From Streptomyces sp. col6 (GTDB lineage Bacteria > Actinomycetota > Actinomycetes > Streptomycetales > Streptomycetaceae): a stretch of DNA of 64,000 bases. Positions 16,381 through 26,295 of the stretch are shown here, in pieces. Position 1 is the first letter of the stretch, and each line of letters begins with the position of its first letter. A model generated the notes under the pieces. That model saw nothing but the letters and a program-made list of their open reading frames with translations, made no database searches and was not told where the DNA came from. The position numbers and the translations under genes were made by a program. The stretch lies in contig NZ_RDBL01000002.1 in NCBI RefSeq assembly GCF_008042035.1, positions 140,186-204,185 of the forward strand, given 5' to 3'.

Positions 16381-16842
16381 TCAGTCCTCGGCCGGGTCCT
16401 CCTGGCGCAGCAGCGGGTGCGCCACCCCGGGGAACACCCGGGCCCGCACGACCTCCTCCGCCGCGCCGCCCCTGACCACCGTCTCCGCGACACCCCAGGG
16501 GCGGCCCGGCAGGGTCACGGTCAGGGTGTACGAGGCCGGGCAGCCCAGGCACTCGTAGCGGTCCACCCAGGTCTCCACCTCGGTGGTGCTGCCCGGGTAG
16601 CGCGCCACATGGCGGTGGAGCGCGTGGCAGCGCCCGCACCGCTCACCCGGCTCGCAGGTGCCGCCGCAGGGGCAGGGCACGTCGAGCGAGTCCGCCGGCT
16701 GCCAGCGCTGGGTGAGGACGGCCTCGCGAGTGGCGCCCATGTCCTTCATCGCCTTGAGGTTGCGGGCCGCCACGTTGTACGACTCGCCGGTCGCCGCCAT
16801 CCGGTCGCGGATGACGTCCTTGCGGCCGCGGTTCGTCGTCAT
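16381..16842 (-). CDS. Conserved protein with cysteine clusters, unknown function
   Basis: 153 residues. The N-terminal 45 residues are basic and helical (R-K-D-V-I-R-D-R-M-A-A-T-G-E-S-Y-N-V-A-A-R), resembling a toxin/antitoxin-like or ribbon-helix DNA-contact segment. Then C-P-C-G-G-T-C and G-R-C-H, plus a later E-C-L-G-C, could bind one or two metal ions. The C-terminal part is beta-rich. The start at 16842 has GGAGG nine bases upstream. It converges with msrB over 37 bases that can form a weak hairpin. No enzyme motif recognised. Confidence 0.6.
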   Translation of the reverse strand: MTTNRGRKDVIRDRMAATGESYNVAARNLKAMKDMGATREAVLTQRWQPADSLDVPCPCGGTCEPGERCGRCHALHRHVARYPGSTTEVETWVDRYECLGCPASYTLTVTLPGRPWGVAETVVRGGAAEEVVRARVFPGVAHPLLRQEDPAED

Positions 16843-16938
16843 GTGCTGATCCTCCTGGGGTCCACGCAGCCCGCCAGGAGGGCGCACGAGATCGGTGCCC
16901 TCAACGGTACCCGCAGCCGGGAGCGGCCCGCGCCCCGC

Positions 16939-19389
16939 TCAGGCCCGCCGGACCCGCCCCGCGATACGGCGGCCCAGGCTGCCCAGGGTGCGGCGCTCCC
17001 GGCGGTTCCAGTCGCGGAAGGCCTCCGCCCGCCCGATGCTCCCCGAGCGCCCGACGGCCTCCTCGACGGCGGCGACCCGGTCGGCGGGAAGCCTGCGCAC
17101 CACGGGGCGCAGCACCTCCTCCAGGAGCCCGGTGGCGGCCGCGCTCCAGGCGGGGCCGGCGTGCGGGTGGGCCGTCCAGACCGTGAAGCAGTCCGCGGCG
17201 TACGAGGGGTCCGCCGCCAGCCGGGCCCGGACGGCGTCACCGCGCGCCGTCCGCTCGTAGGCGGCGATCAGGTCCTCGTCCCCACTGTGCACGACGGCGT
17301 ACAGCTCCGCATCGGGCCGCTCCGGCGCCAGCAGCCGGGCCGCCACCGCATCGCACGCCTGCCCGAGCACGCCGGGCTCCACGGGCTCGGCCTCCGCGCG
17401 CAGCGCCCGCACCCGTTCGGCCCACTCCGGCTCCGCAGCCCCCGAGCGCACCTCGCGGGCGAACCGGAGCAGCTGGAGCGCCGCGCGCACCCGGCCCCCG
17501 GTCTCCTGCGGGAACCCGCGCAGCAGGTCGTGGGCCAGCTCCGGGGCCTCGCCGTCGTCGCCGGGGGCCGAGAGCGCGGCGGCCACCAGGTGCGACCAGG
17601 TGCCGGCCGCCCGGTGCGCGTCGGAGGTCGCCGCCTCCAGCAGCAGCCGGGCCTCGGCGGCCGTGGGGGCCTCGTCGTCCCACACCAGGCCCACGGCCGT
17701 CCGCAGCACCAGCGGCTCCGCGAACGGGGACACCCCGCCGGCCCGCAGGATCCGCTGCAGCGCCGCCACCCGGTCGTCCCCGCAGCCGGCCTCGGCCTCC
17801 GGAGCCCCGGCGCACATCCGCAGATGCGGCAGCGCCTGTGTGCCGGTGAAGGGCAGCGGGACCCGGCTCAGCAGCAGTTCCACCCCGGCCGGGCTGTCCG
17901 GCGCGATCCGGTCGAGCGCGCCGAGCAGGGCGGTACGGACGTCGAACTGCTCGTCCATCAGCTCCAGCAGCGCCGGCGCCCAGCCCGGGGCGCCCGCCTC
18001 GCCGCCCGTCAGCAGCGCGGGGGCCAGCCGGTCCACGACCGAGGGCAGCAGCCCGGAGCAGTCCACCCCGAGCAGCCGGGCCACCCGCAGGAGCTGCACC
18101 GTACGGGCGACGTCCAGGCCGACGCCCGCACCGCCCAGCTCGGCCAGGATCTCCGGCGCCAGCACCTCGGCCACGGCGGCCCCCTCGGGGCCACTGAAGG
18201 CGGTACGGCCCGGGAGCTCCAGGGAGCCGTTGCCGCCGCGCACCGCCTCCGTCACCAGCATCGCGGCCAGCGGGGCGGTGGTGGCCGCGGGGGAGCGGCC
18301 GTCGAGCGCGGCGAACAGCCTTCCGGCGGCGTCGAATTCGGGACCGGAGCGGTCGTCGACCCCGGGTGCGGTCAGCGCCTCGACCAGCTGCCGGGTCCGC
18401 TTCCCGTCCAGCGCGTACGGCCGCTCGGCGGCCCAGCCGGCCGCCGCCGCGCGCTCCTCGGTGCCGAGGGGTATGCCGGCGCACAGGGCCGTCACCGCCA
18501 GCGGCCCCGCCGCGAACGGCTCCCCGGGCAGCGCGGCGGCCTCCCGGAACAGTTCCGGCGCCCGGCCGCGCCAGACGCGGGCCGCCGTCTCCGCCCAGGC
18601 GTCGCCCACCGGCCCCTCGGGGCGCGGCCCGCTGCACACATGCACGCTGAGTGCCGGGTCCGCCAGCTCCCCGGCGTCCTCGGGCAGCACCCCGACGACC
18701 CGCTGCGCGGCGTCGCGCGGGCGGCGGGTGTAGGTGGTGAAGGTCAGCCGCTCGGCGAGACCGTCAGGCAGTGTGAGCCCGGCCAGCGCGATCCAGCGGG
18801 CGACATCCGCGCTCTGCCGCTCGACGAGCACGATCCGCTCCGGGGCGTCCGGTCCGTGAAGGCGGCGCAGTCCGCGGAGCACTCCGGCCAGCCAGGGGCC
18901 GCGCGAGACGGCGAAGTCGTTGAGCGCCTCGCGCTCGCGCGCCTCGTGACCGGTCGCGGCGGGCAGTGCGGCGAGCGGGTCGGGCAGCGGGCGGTCCGGT
19001 GTGACGGCGGCCCAGCGGGCGGACCGGCAGGCGGTGAGCGGCAGCGTCCCCTCCGGCAGCCGGGTCCCGGTGGGCAGATGGACCGCGTGGGTGTGGAAGC
19101 GTACGGCGGAGGACCGGGCGGAACGGACCGCGACGGTCCGGGCCAGCAGCCGGCTGCCGTCGGACAGCAGACTGAAGTGGAGCGCTTCGGGCAGGGCCCG
19201 CAGGGCGGTGTCCGTGAGCCGCTCCGGCGTGTCGTGCGGCGCCTCGTACGTCAGGAGCGGCTCCGCCTCGGTCAGCACGGAGGCGGGTATCGAGGCGTCA
19301 ACCATCGTGAAACGGGCGGCTGTCGGCCCGTCCTCGCCGGTCCCGTCCCCGTCCGCCGCGGAGGTGTAGTGCAACTGCGCGAGGCTCAT
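16939..19389 (-). CDS. GTPase-associated protein 1 (GAP1)-related protein
   Basis: 816 residues with no membrane segment. The N-terminus (S-L-A-Q-L-H-Y-T-S) and the next 250 residues resemble the GAP1 N-terminal domains described next to TRAFAC-type GTPases in actinobacterial conflict systems; the rest is helical, rich in Ala/Glu/Leu/Arg and low in motifs, compatible with a solenoid. In those systems GAP1 is thought to be an adaptor or effector platform. No GTPase, vWA or TerD-type gene is adjacent here, so this copy is an orphan. The ATG at 19389 lacks a strong ribosome site. The family assignment rests on memory of the N-terminal pattern and should be treated as moderate. Confidence 0.6.
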   Translation of the reverse strand: MSLAQLHYTSAADGDGTGEDGPTAARFTMVDASIPASVLTEAEPLLTYEAPHDTPERLTDTALRALPEALHFSLLSDGSRLLARTVAVRSARSSAVRFHTHAVHLPTGTRLPEGTLPLTACRSARWAAVTPDRPLPDPLAALPAATGHEAREREALNDFAVSRGPWLAGVLRGLRRLHGPDAPERIVLVERQSADVARWIALAGLTLPDGLAERLTFTTYTRRPRDAAQRVVGVLPEDAGELADPALSVHVCSGPRPEGPVGDAWAETAARVWRGRAPELFREAAALPGEPFAAGPLAVTALCAGIPLGTEERAAAAGWAAERPYALDGKRTRQLVEALTAPGVDDRSGPEFDAAGRLFAALDGRSPAATTAPLAAMLVTEAVRGGNGSLELPGRTAFSGPEGAAVAEVLAPEILAELGGAGVGLDVARTVQLLRVARLLGVDCSGLLPSVVDRLAPALLTGGEAGAPGWAPALLELMDEQFDVRTALLGALDRIAPDSPAGVELLLSRVPLPFTGTQALPHLRMCAGAPEAEAGCGDDRVAALQRILRAGGVSPFAEPLVLRTAVGLVWDDEAPTAAEARLLLEAATSDAHRAAGTWSHLVAAALSAPGDDGEAPELAHDLLRGFPQETGGRVRAALQLLRFAREVRSGAAEPEWAERVRALRAEAEPVEPGVLGQACDAVAARLLAPERPDAELYAVVHSGDEDLIAAYERTARGDAVRARLAADPSYAADCFTVWTAHPHAGPAWSAAATGLLEEVLRPVVRRLPADRVAAVEEAVGRSGSIGRAEAFRDWNRRERRTLGSLGRRIAGRVRRA

Positions 19390-19641
19390 GCGTCGGCTCT
19401 CTTCGTCCCTGCCGTGAAGATCCCCTGCCACCCGCACGCGCTCGCGCGGTGGCAGCGCCGGCCCGGCAGAGCGGCGACCCCGGCGGGGAGTGCTCCGCAG
19501 TCGCTGGGGCGACGCTATCAAGGAGGCGCGTCGGCTTGGCCCCACGGCGGAATATGCGGGCCGCACTCCGCGATGTAACGGGGGTCAGCACCGGAGGGAC
19601 GGGCCCGGTCCGCGGTCCACCGGGGAGAGGAGCGGGAGCCG

Positions 19642-20556
19642 ATGAGTCTCCGTCAGTTCGAGTACGCCCTGGCAGTCGCCGAGGAGGGCTCGGTGACGGC
19701 GGCGGCGGAGCGGCTGCGCGTCGCACAGCCGTCGGTGTCCCAGCAGATCCGCGGACTGGAGCGGGAGCTCGGTGTGGAACTGTTCGCCCGCACGCCGACC
19801 GGGCTTGTGCCCACCGTCGTCGGCCGGGCCTTCCTGCGGGAGGCGGAGGTCGCCGTGGGGGCGGCGCGCCGGGCCAGGGCGACGGCGCGGGCCGGTGCGG
19901 ACGAGCTGGTGGGGGAGCTGGTGGTCGCGGCGCAGATGGGCTTCGGTACGCGGCAGATGCCGGGCGCGCTGGACGCGCTGCGGCGCCGCTTCCCCCGGCT
20001 GGCGGTGACCGTCTTCGAGGAGCCGAGCTCCGCGGAGCTGGAGCGACTGTGCCGTCGGGGGGTGCTCGACCTGGCGCTGATGGCCTCGTGCGAGCGGACC
20101 CCCGCCGACGCCCACCGGCTCGGTGACGAGGAGTTCGTCGTGGTGCTCGGCGCCGGGCATCCGCAACTCGCCCTGGACCGGGTCGATCTGCGTGAGCTGG
20201 CGGGGGAGGCGTGGATCAGGTTCGACCGGGACAGCGCGCTCGACGGCGTGCTGCTGAGCGTGCTGAAGGACAACGGTTGTGCCCCGGTCACGGCCGCCCG
20301 CGTCTCCCAGACCGCGACGGCCGTGCGCTGGGCCGCCCGCGGGCTGGGCGTGACACTGGTTCCGTCCTCCGCCGTTCCGCCCGGCCACGAGCACCTGGTC
20401 CGTCCCGTGTTCCCGGCCGTGACCCAGCCGGTCATCGCGGTGCTCAGGCAGGACGCGGGTCCGGGCGAGACGGCCCTGCTCGACCTCCTCGGGCGGGAGA
20501 CATGGACCGATTCCACGTCTCTCAATGCCGGGGGAATTCACCGCCGTCCACGGTGA
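19642..20556 (+). CDS. LysR-family transcriptional regulator (SDR-linked)
   Basis: 304 residues. The winged helix-turn-helix is in residues 1-60 (L-R-Q-F-E-Y-A-L-A-V-A, S-V-T-A-A-A-E-R-L, Q-P-S-V-S-Q-Q-I), with a periplasmic-binding-type effector domain after about 90. GGAG lies just upstream of the ATG. Its end overlaps the end of the opposing SDR gene by 35 bases. The SDR promoter region carries an ATAG-N7-CTAT LysR-type box, so this protein is a good candidate for its regulator. Effector unknown. Confidence 0.9.
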   Translation: MSLRQFEYALAVAEEGSVTAAAERLRVAQPSVSQQIRGLERELGVELFARTPTGLVPTVVGRAFLREAEVAVGAARRARATARAGADELVGELVVAAQMGFGTRQMPGALDALRRRFPRLAVTVFEEPSSAELERLCRRGVLDLALMASCERTPADAHRLGDEEFVVVLGAGHPQLALDRVDLRELAGEAWIRFDRDSALDGVLLSVLKDNGCAPVTAARVSQTATAVRWAARGLGVTLVPSSAVPPGHEHLVRPVFPAVTQPVIAVLRQDAGPGETALLDLLGRETWTDSTSLNAGGIHRRPR

Positions 20557-21292
20557 GGATGTTTCCCGTCACCCAGCTCGCCCGGTCGGATGCGAGGAAC
20601 AGCACCGCCTCGGCGATGTCCTCGGGCCTGCCGACGCGTCCCAGCGGCACCCCGGAGTCGTCCGCACCCGAGCCCGGGACCAGGCGGCCCCACTCCTCCC
20701 GCGTCGCCTCGCCGCCGGGCGTCTCGGTCCGGCCGGGGCTGACGACGTTGACCCGGATCCCGAACGGGGCCAACTCCAGGGCCAGCCCCCGGCTGTAGTT
20801 CTCCAGTGCCGCCTTCGCCGCGGTGTAGTGCAGGAACGGCGGCGCCGTGAACGGGGTCGCGGCCGAGGAGACGTGCACGATCGCCCCCGAGCGCCGCTCC
20901 CGCATCCCCGGTGCCAGCAGGGCGTCCAGCCGGACCGACGCCAGGTAGTTCAGCTCCAGCTGGTCCTGCCACTCCTCGTCGGGGATGTCCCCGGTGTGCC
21001 GGAACGGCCGTGCCCCGCCCGCGTTGTTGACCAGGATGTCGATCCCGCCCAGCAGCTTCTGCGCAGCCGCCGCGACCGTCTCCGCGCCGGCCCGCGTCCG
21101 TACGTCGGCCGCCACGAAGGTGACGCCCTCCGGCGTCTCGTCCGGCTCCGACCTGGCGGTCGTCAGGACCTCGGCGCCGGCGTCGCGCAGCCGGCGCACC
21201 AGCGCCGCCCCGATTCCGCGGGAGCCGCCCGTAACCAGGGCCCGCTTTCCGGCGAGTTCCCGTGTGTGTGATGCGTCGTGTGTGGTGGTCAT
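20522..21292 (-). CDS. Short-chain dehydrogenase/reductase
   Basis: 256 residues, classical SDR. Cofactor loop T-G-G-S-R-G-I-G, N-N-A-G-G, catalytic Ser in V-S-S-A-A and Y-T-A-A-K (Tyr and Lys), and a C-terminal dimer helix ending V-D-G-G-E. An acidic residue after the second strand is not seen; T-T-A-R-S with an Arg suggests NADPH. The ATG lies 35 bases downstream of a perfect 11-bp inverted repeat. Substrate unknown. The 3' end overlaps the convergent LysR gene by 35 bases. Confidence 0.9.
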   Translation of the reverse strand: MTTTHDASHTRELAGKRALVTGGSRGIGAALVRRLRDAGAEVLTTARSEPDETPEGVTFVAADVRTRAGAETVAAAAQKLLGGIDILVNNAGGARPFRHTGDIPDEEWQDQLELNYLASVRLDALLAPGMRERRSGAIVHVSSAATPFTAPPFLHYTAAKAALENYSRGLALELAPFGIRVNVVSPGRTETPGGEATREEWGRLVPGSGADDSGVPLGRVGRPEDIAEAVLFLASDRASWVTGNILTVDGGEFPRH

Positions 21293-21326
21293 GTGCCTTG
21301 CCCTCCCGGAATCGGCGCACATCTCC

Positions 21327-21355
21327 GCTCGACGAAAAGAATGGTTTCGTCGAGC
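21327..21355 (-). promoter_or_regulatory. Perfect 11-bp inverted repeat upstream of the SDR gene
   Basis: GCTCGACGAAA (21327-21337) and TTTCGTCGAGC (21345-21355) form a perfect inverted repeat with a 7-base spacer, ending 35 bases before the SDR start. The position fits an operator or core-promoter site; a hairpin in the leader is the alternative. Confidence 0.5.
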
Positions 21356-21414
21356 AGTTGCGACGCTACGTCCGGGAAAGAGGGCGCGGCAAAGACGAAA
21401 TATCAGCAGGGGGT

Positions 21415-21429
21415 ATAGGGAACTCCTAT
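21415..21429. promoter_or_regulatory. LysR-type box (ATAG-N7-CTAT)
   Basis: ATAGGGAACTCCTAT is a perfect palindrome with a 5-base centre and contains the T-N11-A core of LysR recognition sites. It lies 123 bases before the SDR start and about 80 bases, centre to centre, from the second inverted repeat, a spacing seen between recognition and activation sites of LysR-regulated promoters. The convergent LysR gene next to the SDR is the likely source of the protein. Confidence 0.5.
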
Positions 21430-21489
21430 GGCAGGTCGACGGGGCGGGGCCGGACGCCCGGACACCGGTCGTCCGGCCGGCCGGGCCGC

Positions 21490-22110
21490 CTACTCGAACC
21501 GTGACGTGTCGCCGGCACCCCGGCGTACGATCTCCAGCTCGCCGTTGGAGAAGTCGATGACCGTCGTGGGCTCCGTGCCGCAGTCGCCCGAGTCGATCAC
21601 GATGTCCACCTCGTGGTCGAGGCGCTCCTTGATCTCCCAGCCCTGGGTCAGGGGCTCGGCCTCGTCGGGCAGGAGCAGCGTGCTGGAGAGCAGCGGTTCG
21701 CCCAGTTCCGCCAGCAGGGCCTGGACGACCGGGTGGTCCGGGATGCGGACGCCGACGGTCTTCTTCTTCGGGTGCAGCAGCTGGCGCGGCACCTCCTTCG
21801 TCGCCGGCAGGATGAACGTGTACTGGCCGGGCGTCGACGCCTTGACCGTACGGAACACGTCGTTGTCGATGTGCACGAACTGCCCGAGCTGGGCGAAGTT
21901 CTGGCACATCAGCGTGAAGTGGTGGCGGTCGTCGAGGTCGCGGATCGCCCGGATGCGGGACAGGCCGTCCCGGTTGCCGAGCTGGCACCCGAGCGCGTAG
22001 CAGGAGTCCGTCGGATACGCGACGAGCGACCCGGAGCGGATGTTCTCGGCCACGTTGGTGATGGTGCGCTGCTGGGGATTTTCGGGGTGTACGTCGAAAT
22101 ACTTCGCCAT
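21490..22110 (-). CDS. Sua5/YciO/YrdC-family protein (threonylcarbamoyl-AMP synthase-like)
   Basis: 206 residues forming a single YrdC domain: S-L-V-A-Y-P-T-D-S-C-Y-A-L-G near residue 28, R-x-x-R-x-I-R-D near 50, F-T-L-M-C-Q-N, and T-P-G-Q-Y-T-F-I-L-P-A-T near 94. This is the YciO subtype (H-P-K-K-K-T-V-G-V-R-I-P-D-H). Some YrdC proteins make threonylcarbamoyl-AMP for tRNA t6A; the YciO subtype has weaker or uncertain activity, and most streptomycetes carry a separate tsaC. No operon partner. The start is divergent from the MarR gene over 247 bases. Confidence 0.85.
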   Translation of the reverse strand: MAKYFDVHPENPQQRTITNVAENIRSGSLVAYPTDSCYALGCQLGNRDGLSRIRAIRDLDDRHHFTLMCQNFAQLGQFVHIDNDVFRTVKASTPGQYTFILPATKEVPRQLLHPKKKTVGVRIPDHPVVQALLAELGEPLLSSTLLLPDEAEPLTQGWEIKERLDHEVDIVIDSGDCGTEPTTVIDFSNGELEIVRRGAGDTSRFE

Positions 22111-22269
22111 CCGGCGAGTCTACGGCCGGGGGTGCGGACCGTTCCCGGCGCGGCGGATTCTCCGGCTCCCGGGGAGGCAGGACAACCGGTTCGAGTGGCG
22201 CTCGCCGCTCAAACCTCGCCCGCCGCCCGGTGCGGGGCCGCGTGCGGGTTGTGCACGATACACGTTACA

Positions 22270-22280
22270 TGCATCATGCA
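22270..22280. promoter_or_regulatory. Palindrome TGCATCATGCA upstream of the MarR gene
   Basis: A perfect 5-1-5 palindrome lies 78 bases before the MarR start within a conspicuously AT-rich island (about 22251-22300) that also holds GTGCAC and GGTATATCTG, a possible -10 region. MarR proteins often bind such palindromes in their own promoter, so this may be an autoregulatory operator. Confidence 0.4.
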
Positions 22281-22357
22281 CGCATTCCGTGGTATATCTG
22301 TACAGAGAGGTCGCCGTCCCGGCGGGGCGGGCGCACAGTCGTCGTAGGGAGCCGCGC

Positions 22358-22804
22358 GTGGACATGCCTGTGGACCGGATCGAGTTCGAGACGATGCTGC
22401 TCGGCCGGCACATGAGTCTGATCACCTCGCGGGGCGACGGGCGGCTCGACCGGAGCGCGTACATCCTTCTCAGTCGTATCCGGGCCCAGGGGCCGATGTC
22501 CATCGGCCAGCTGCGCGACGCCTTCGGTCTGGACACCTCCACCCTGAACCGCCAGACCGCCGCGATGCTCCGGGCCGGTGTCGTCGACCGCATCCCGGAC
22601 CCGGAGGGCGGGATCGCCCGGAAGTTCGCCATCACGGACGAGGGTGAACGCCGGCTCGACAAGGACCGGGCCGAGAACCGGGAGGGGCTCCGGCGGGTCC
22701 TGGCCGACTGGACCCCGGAGGAGGCCGCCCGCTTCGCGGACGGCCTCGCCCGGCTCAACCGGGACATCGAGCGCCTGGACGGGCGGCCCTGGCCGCGCGA
22801 CTGA
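22358..22804 (+). CDS. MarR-family transcriptional regulator
   Basis: 148 residues: all-helical core with winged helix ([16 protein letters not shown] as recognition region and D-P-E-G-G-I-A-R-K as wing), L-T-x-x-G-type tail replaced by I-T-D-E-G-E-R-R. The GTG at 22358 has AGGGAG six bases upstream; the ATG two codons later is the alternative. No resistance gene is next to it; tdh lies 235 bases downstream. The AT-rich upstream palindrome suggests autoregulation. Confidence 0.88.
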   Translation: MDMPVDRIEFETMLLGRHMSLITSRGDGRLDRSAYILLSRIRAQGPMSIGQLRDAFGLDTSTLNRQTAAMLRAGVVDRIPDPEGGIARKFAITDEGERRLDKDRAENREGLRRVLADWTPEEAARFADGLARLNRDIERLDGRPWPRD

Positions 22805-23039
22805 GTCGTACGGCGCACACCGCCCGCGGCGTGAAGCCAAGCTGCGGCCCCGTTTAAGAAAAGCTCGATGGACCTGGGGCGCGGGGTACGGCAGATTTCT
22901 CCGTGACGGCGGAGGATGGTGCGCGGCAGCCGGTGCGAGCGCGCTGCCATGCCGTCCCTCTCATCCTTCCCCGGGCCGCAGGCTTCCTCTGGCATGCCCC
23001 CGGCCCGGGGAGATCAACGCCGTACAGGGAGCCGCAGCC

Positions 23040-24068
23040 GTGAAGGCACTCGTGAAGCAGAAGGCCGAGCCCGGACTCTGGCTGATGGACGTCCCCGAGC
23101 CCGAGACGGGCCCCGGTGACGTACTGATCAAGGTCCTGCGCACCGGCATCTGCGGGACCGACCTGCACATCCGCAACTACGACGGCTGGGCGCAGCAGGC
23201 CATCAGCACCCCGCTCGTCCTCGGCCACGAGTTCGTCGGCGAGGTCGCCGCGATCGGCGCGGACGTCGTCGACATCGCCGTGGGCGACCTGGTCAGCGGC
23301 GAGGGCCACCTCGTGTGCGGCAAGTGCCGCAACTGTCTGGCCGGCCGCCGCCACCTCTGCCGCTCCACGCTGGGCCTCGGCGTCGGCCGCGACGGCGCGT
23401 TCGCCGAGTACGTCGCGCTGCCCGCCTCCAACGTGTGGGTGCACCGGGTCCCCGTCGACCTCGACGTCGCCGCGATCTTCGACCCGTTCGGCAACGCCGT
23501 GCACACCGCGCTGTCGTTCCCGCTGGTCGGCGAGGACGTCCTGATCACCGGCGCCGGCCCCATCGGCATCATGGCCGCCGCCGTCGCCAAGCACGCCGGC
23601 GCCCGCAACGTGGTCATCACCGACGTCAGCGAGGCCCGTCTCGACCTGGCCCGCAAGGTCGGCGTCAGCCTGGCGCTCAACGTCGCCGAGCAGACCATCG
23701 CCGACGGCCAGAAGGAACTGGGCCTGCGGGAGGGCTTCGACATCGGCCTGGAGATGTCCGGCCGTCCCGAGGCGATGCGCGACATGATCGCCAACATGAC
23801 GCACGGCGGCCGGATCGCCATGCTCGGGCTGCCGGCCGAGGAGTTCGCCGTCGACTGGGCCCGGATCGTCACCTCGATGATCACGGTCAAGGGCATCTAC
23901 GGCCGCGAGATGTACGAGACCTGGTACGCCATGTCCGTCCTGCTGGAGGGCGGCCTCGACCTCGCCCCCGTGATCACCGGCCGGTACGGCTACCGCGACT
24001 TCGAGGCGGCCTTCGACGACGCGGCGAGCGGACGCGGCGGCAAGGTCATCCTCGACTGGACCGTCTGA
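23040..24068 (+). CDS. tdh: L-threonine 3-dehydrogenase
   Basis: 342 residues, zinc-dependent medium-chain dehydrogenase. Catalytic zinc ligands C38 and H63-E64; structural zinc C93, C96, C99 and C107; NAD loop G-A-G-P-I-G-I near residue 169. It oxidises threonine to 2-amino-3-ketobutyrate with NAD. The GTG start follows GGGAG by 9 bases. kbl begins 27 bases downstream, completing the threonine-to-glycine pathway. The 235 bases before it hold no gene; see findings. Confidence 0.96.
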   Translation: MKALVKQKAEPGLWLMDVPEPETGPGDVLIKVLRTGICGTDLHIRNYDGWAQQAISTPLVLGHEFVGEVAAIGADVVDIAVGDLVSGEGHLVCGKCRNCLAGRRHLCRSTLGLGVGRDGAFAEYVALPASNVWVHRVPVDLDVAAIFDPFGNAVHTALSFPLVGEDVLITGAGPIGIMAAAVAKHAGARNVVITDVSEARLDLARKVGVSLALNVAEQTIADGQKELGLREGFDIGLEMSGRPEAMRDMIANMTHGGRIAMLGLPAEEFAVDWARIVTSMITVKGIYGREMYETWYAMSVLLEGGLDLAPVITGRYGYRDFEAAFDDAASGRGGKVILDWTV

Positions 24069-24095
24069 CCTCCTCACCTCTTTAAGGAATCCGGC

Positions 24096-25289
<1,194 letters not shown>

Positions 25290-25348
25290 GCGGAGGTCCC
25301 GGAACGGTCGCGGGGACTGGTCAGCCACCCCCTGGGACAATGGGTCAC

Positions 25349-26269
25349 ATGATCGATGCACGGCGGCTGCGCGTCCTGCGTGCCGTGGCGGACCACGGCA
25401 CGGTGACCGCCGCTGCCGCCGCCCTGTACCTGACCCCCTCCGCCGTCTCCCAGCAGCTCGCCGCCCTGGAGCAGGAGACCGGCCACCGGCTCGTCGAACG
25501 CGGCGCGCGCGGGGCCAGGCTCACCCCGGCCGGCGAGATCCTGCTCACCCACACCAACGTGGTGCTGGCCCAGCTGGAGCGGGCCGAGGCCGAGCTGGCC
25601 GCGTACGGCTCGGGCGAGGCCGGTACGGTCACGGTCGCCGCGTTCGCCACCGGCATCGGGCTCGTCCTCGCCCCCGCCATCGCCGCGCTGAGCCGGAGCG
25701 CGCCCGGCATCAAGGTCCGGGTGCAGGACGCCGAGGGCGACGCGAGCGTCCCGATGGTGCTGGACCGCCAGGTCGACGTCGCCGTCGCCGTCGAGTACCG
25801 GGGCGCACCGGGCGAGGACGACCGCCGCCTCACCCGCGTCCCCCTCTACTCGGAGCCGTTCGACGCGGTGCTCCCGGTCGGGCACCGGCTGGCCGGCCAC
25901 GAGCAGGTGGCCGTCGCCGAACTGGCCAAGGACGCCTGGATCGGGCCCTACCCGGGCAACCCCTGCCACGACGTGGTGGTCCTGGCCTGCGAGTACGCCG
26001 GTTTCGCGCCGAACCTCGAACACTCCTCGGACGACTTCCACGCGGTGGTCGCCCTCGCCGGCGCGGACGCCGGCGTCGCCCTGGTGCCGCGCACCGCGCT
26101 CCGGGGCATGGCCCTGACCGGTGTGGTGGTCCGCCCGGTACGGGGGACCGCCCCGACCCGCCGCGTCTTCGCCGCCGTACGCCGGGGCGCCGAGGCCCAC
26201 CCGCTGATCGCGCCGGTGCTGGACGCGCTGGCGGGCGCGGCGGGCGGCGACGTGCTCGCGGCGGGCTGA
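25349..26269 (+). CDS. LysR-family transcriptional regulator (after tdh-kbl)
   Basis: 306 residues. Winged HTH in the first 60 residues (T-V-T-A-A-A-A-A-L-Y-L-T-P-S-A-V-S-Q-Q-L), effector domain after about 90. An ATG three codons upstream (25340) is possible; 25349 gives the N-terminus M-I-D-A-R-R-L-R-V-L-R usual for this subgroup. It is 59 bases behind kbl in the same direction and may be cotranscribed with it, so control of threonine breakdown is a guess from position. Confidence 0.88.
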   Translation: MIDARRLRVLRAVADHGTVTAAAAALYLTPSAVSQQLAALEQETGHRLVERGARGARLTPAGEILLTHTNVVLAQLERAEAELAAYGSGEAGTVTVAAFATGIGLVLAPAIAALSRSAPGIKVRVQDAEGDASVPMVLDRQVDVAVAVEYRGAPGEDDRRLTRVPLYSEPFDAVLPVGHRLAGHEQVAVAELAKDAWIGPYPGNPCHDVVVLACEYAGFAPNLEHSSDDFHAVVALAGADAGVALVPRTALRGMALTGVVVRPVRGTAPTRRVFAAVRRGAEAHPLIAPVLDALAGAAGGDVLAAG

Positions 26270-26295
26270 GCGGCGCGGGCCCCGGAAGGGCGTCG

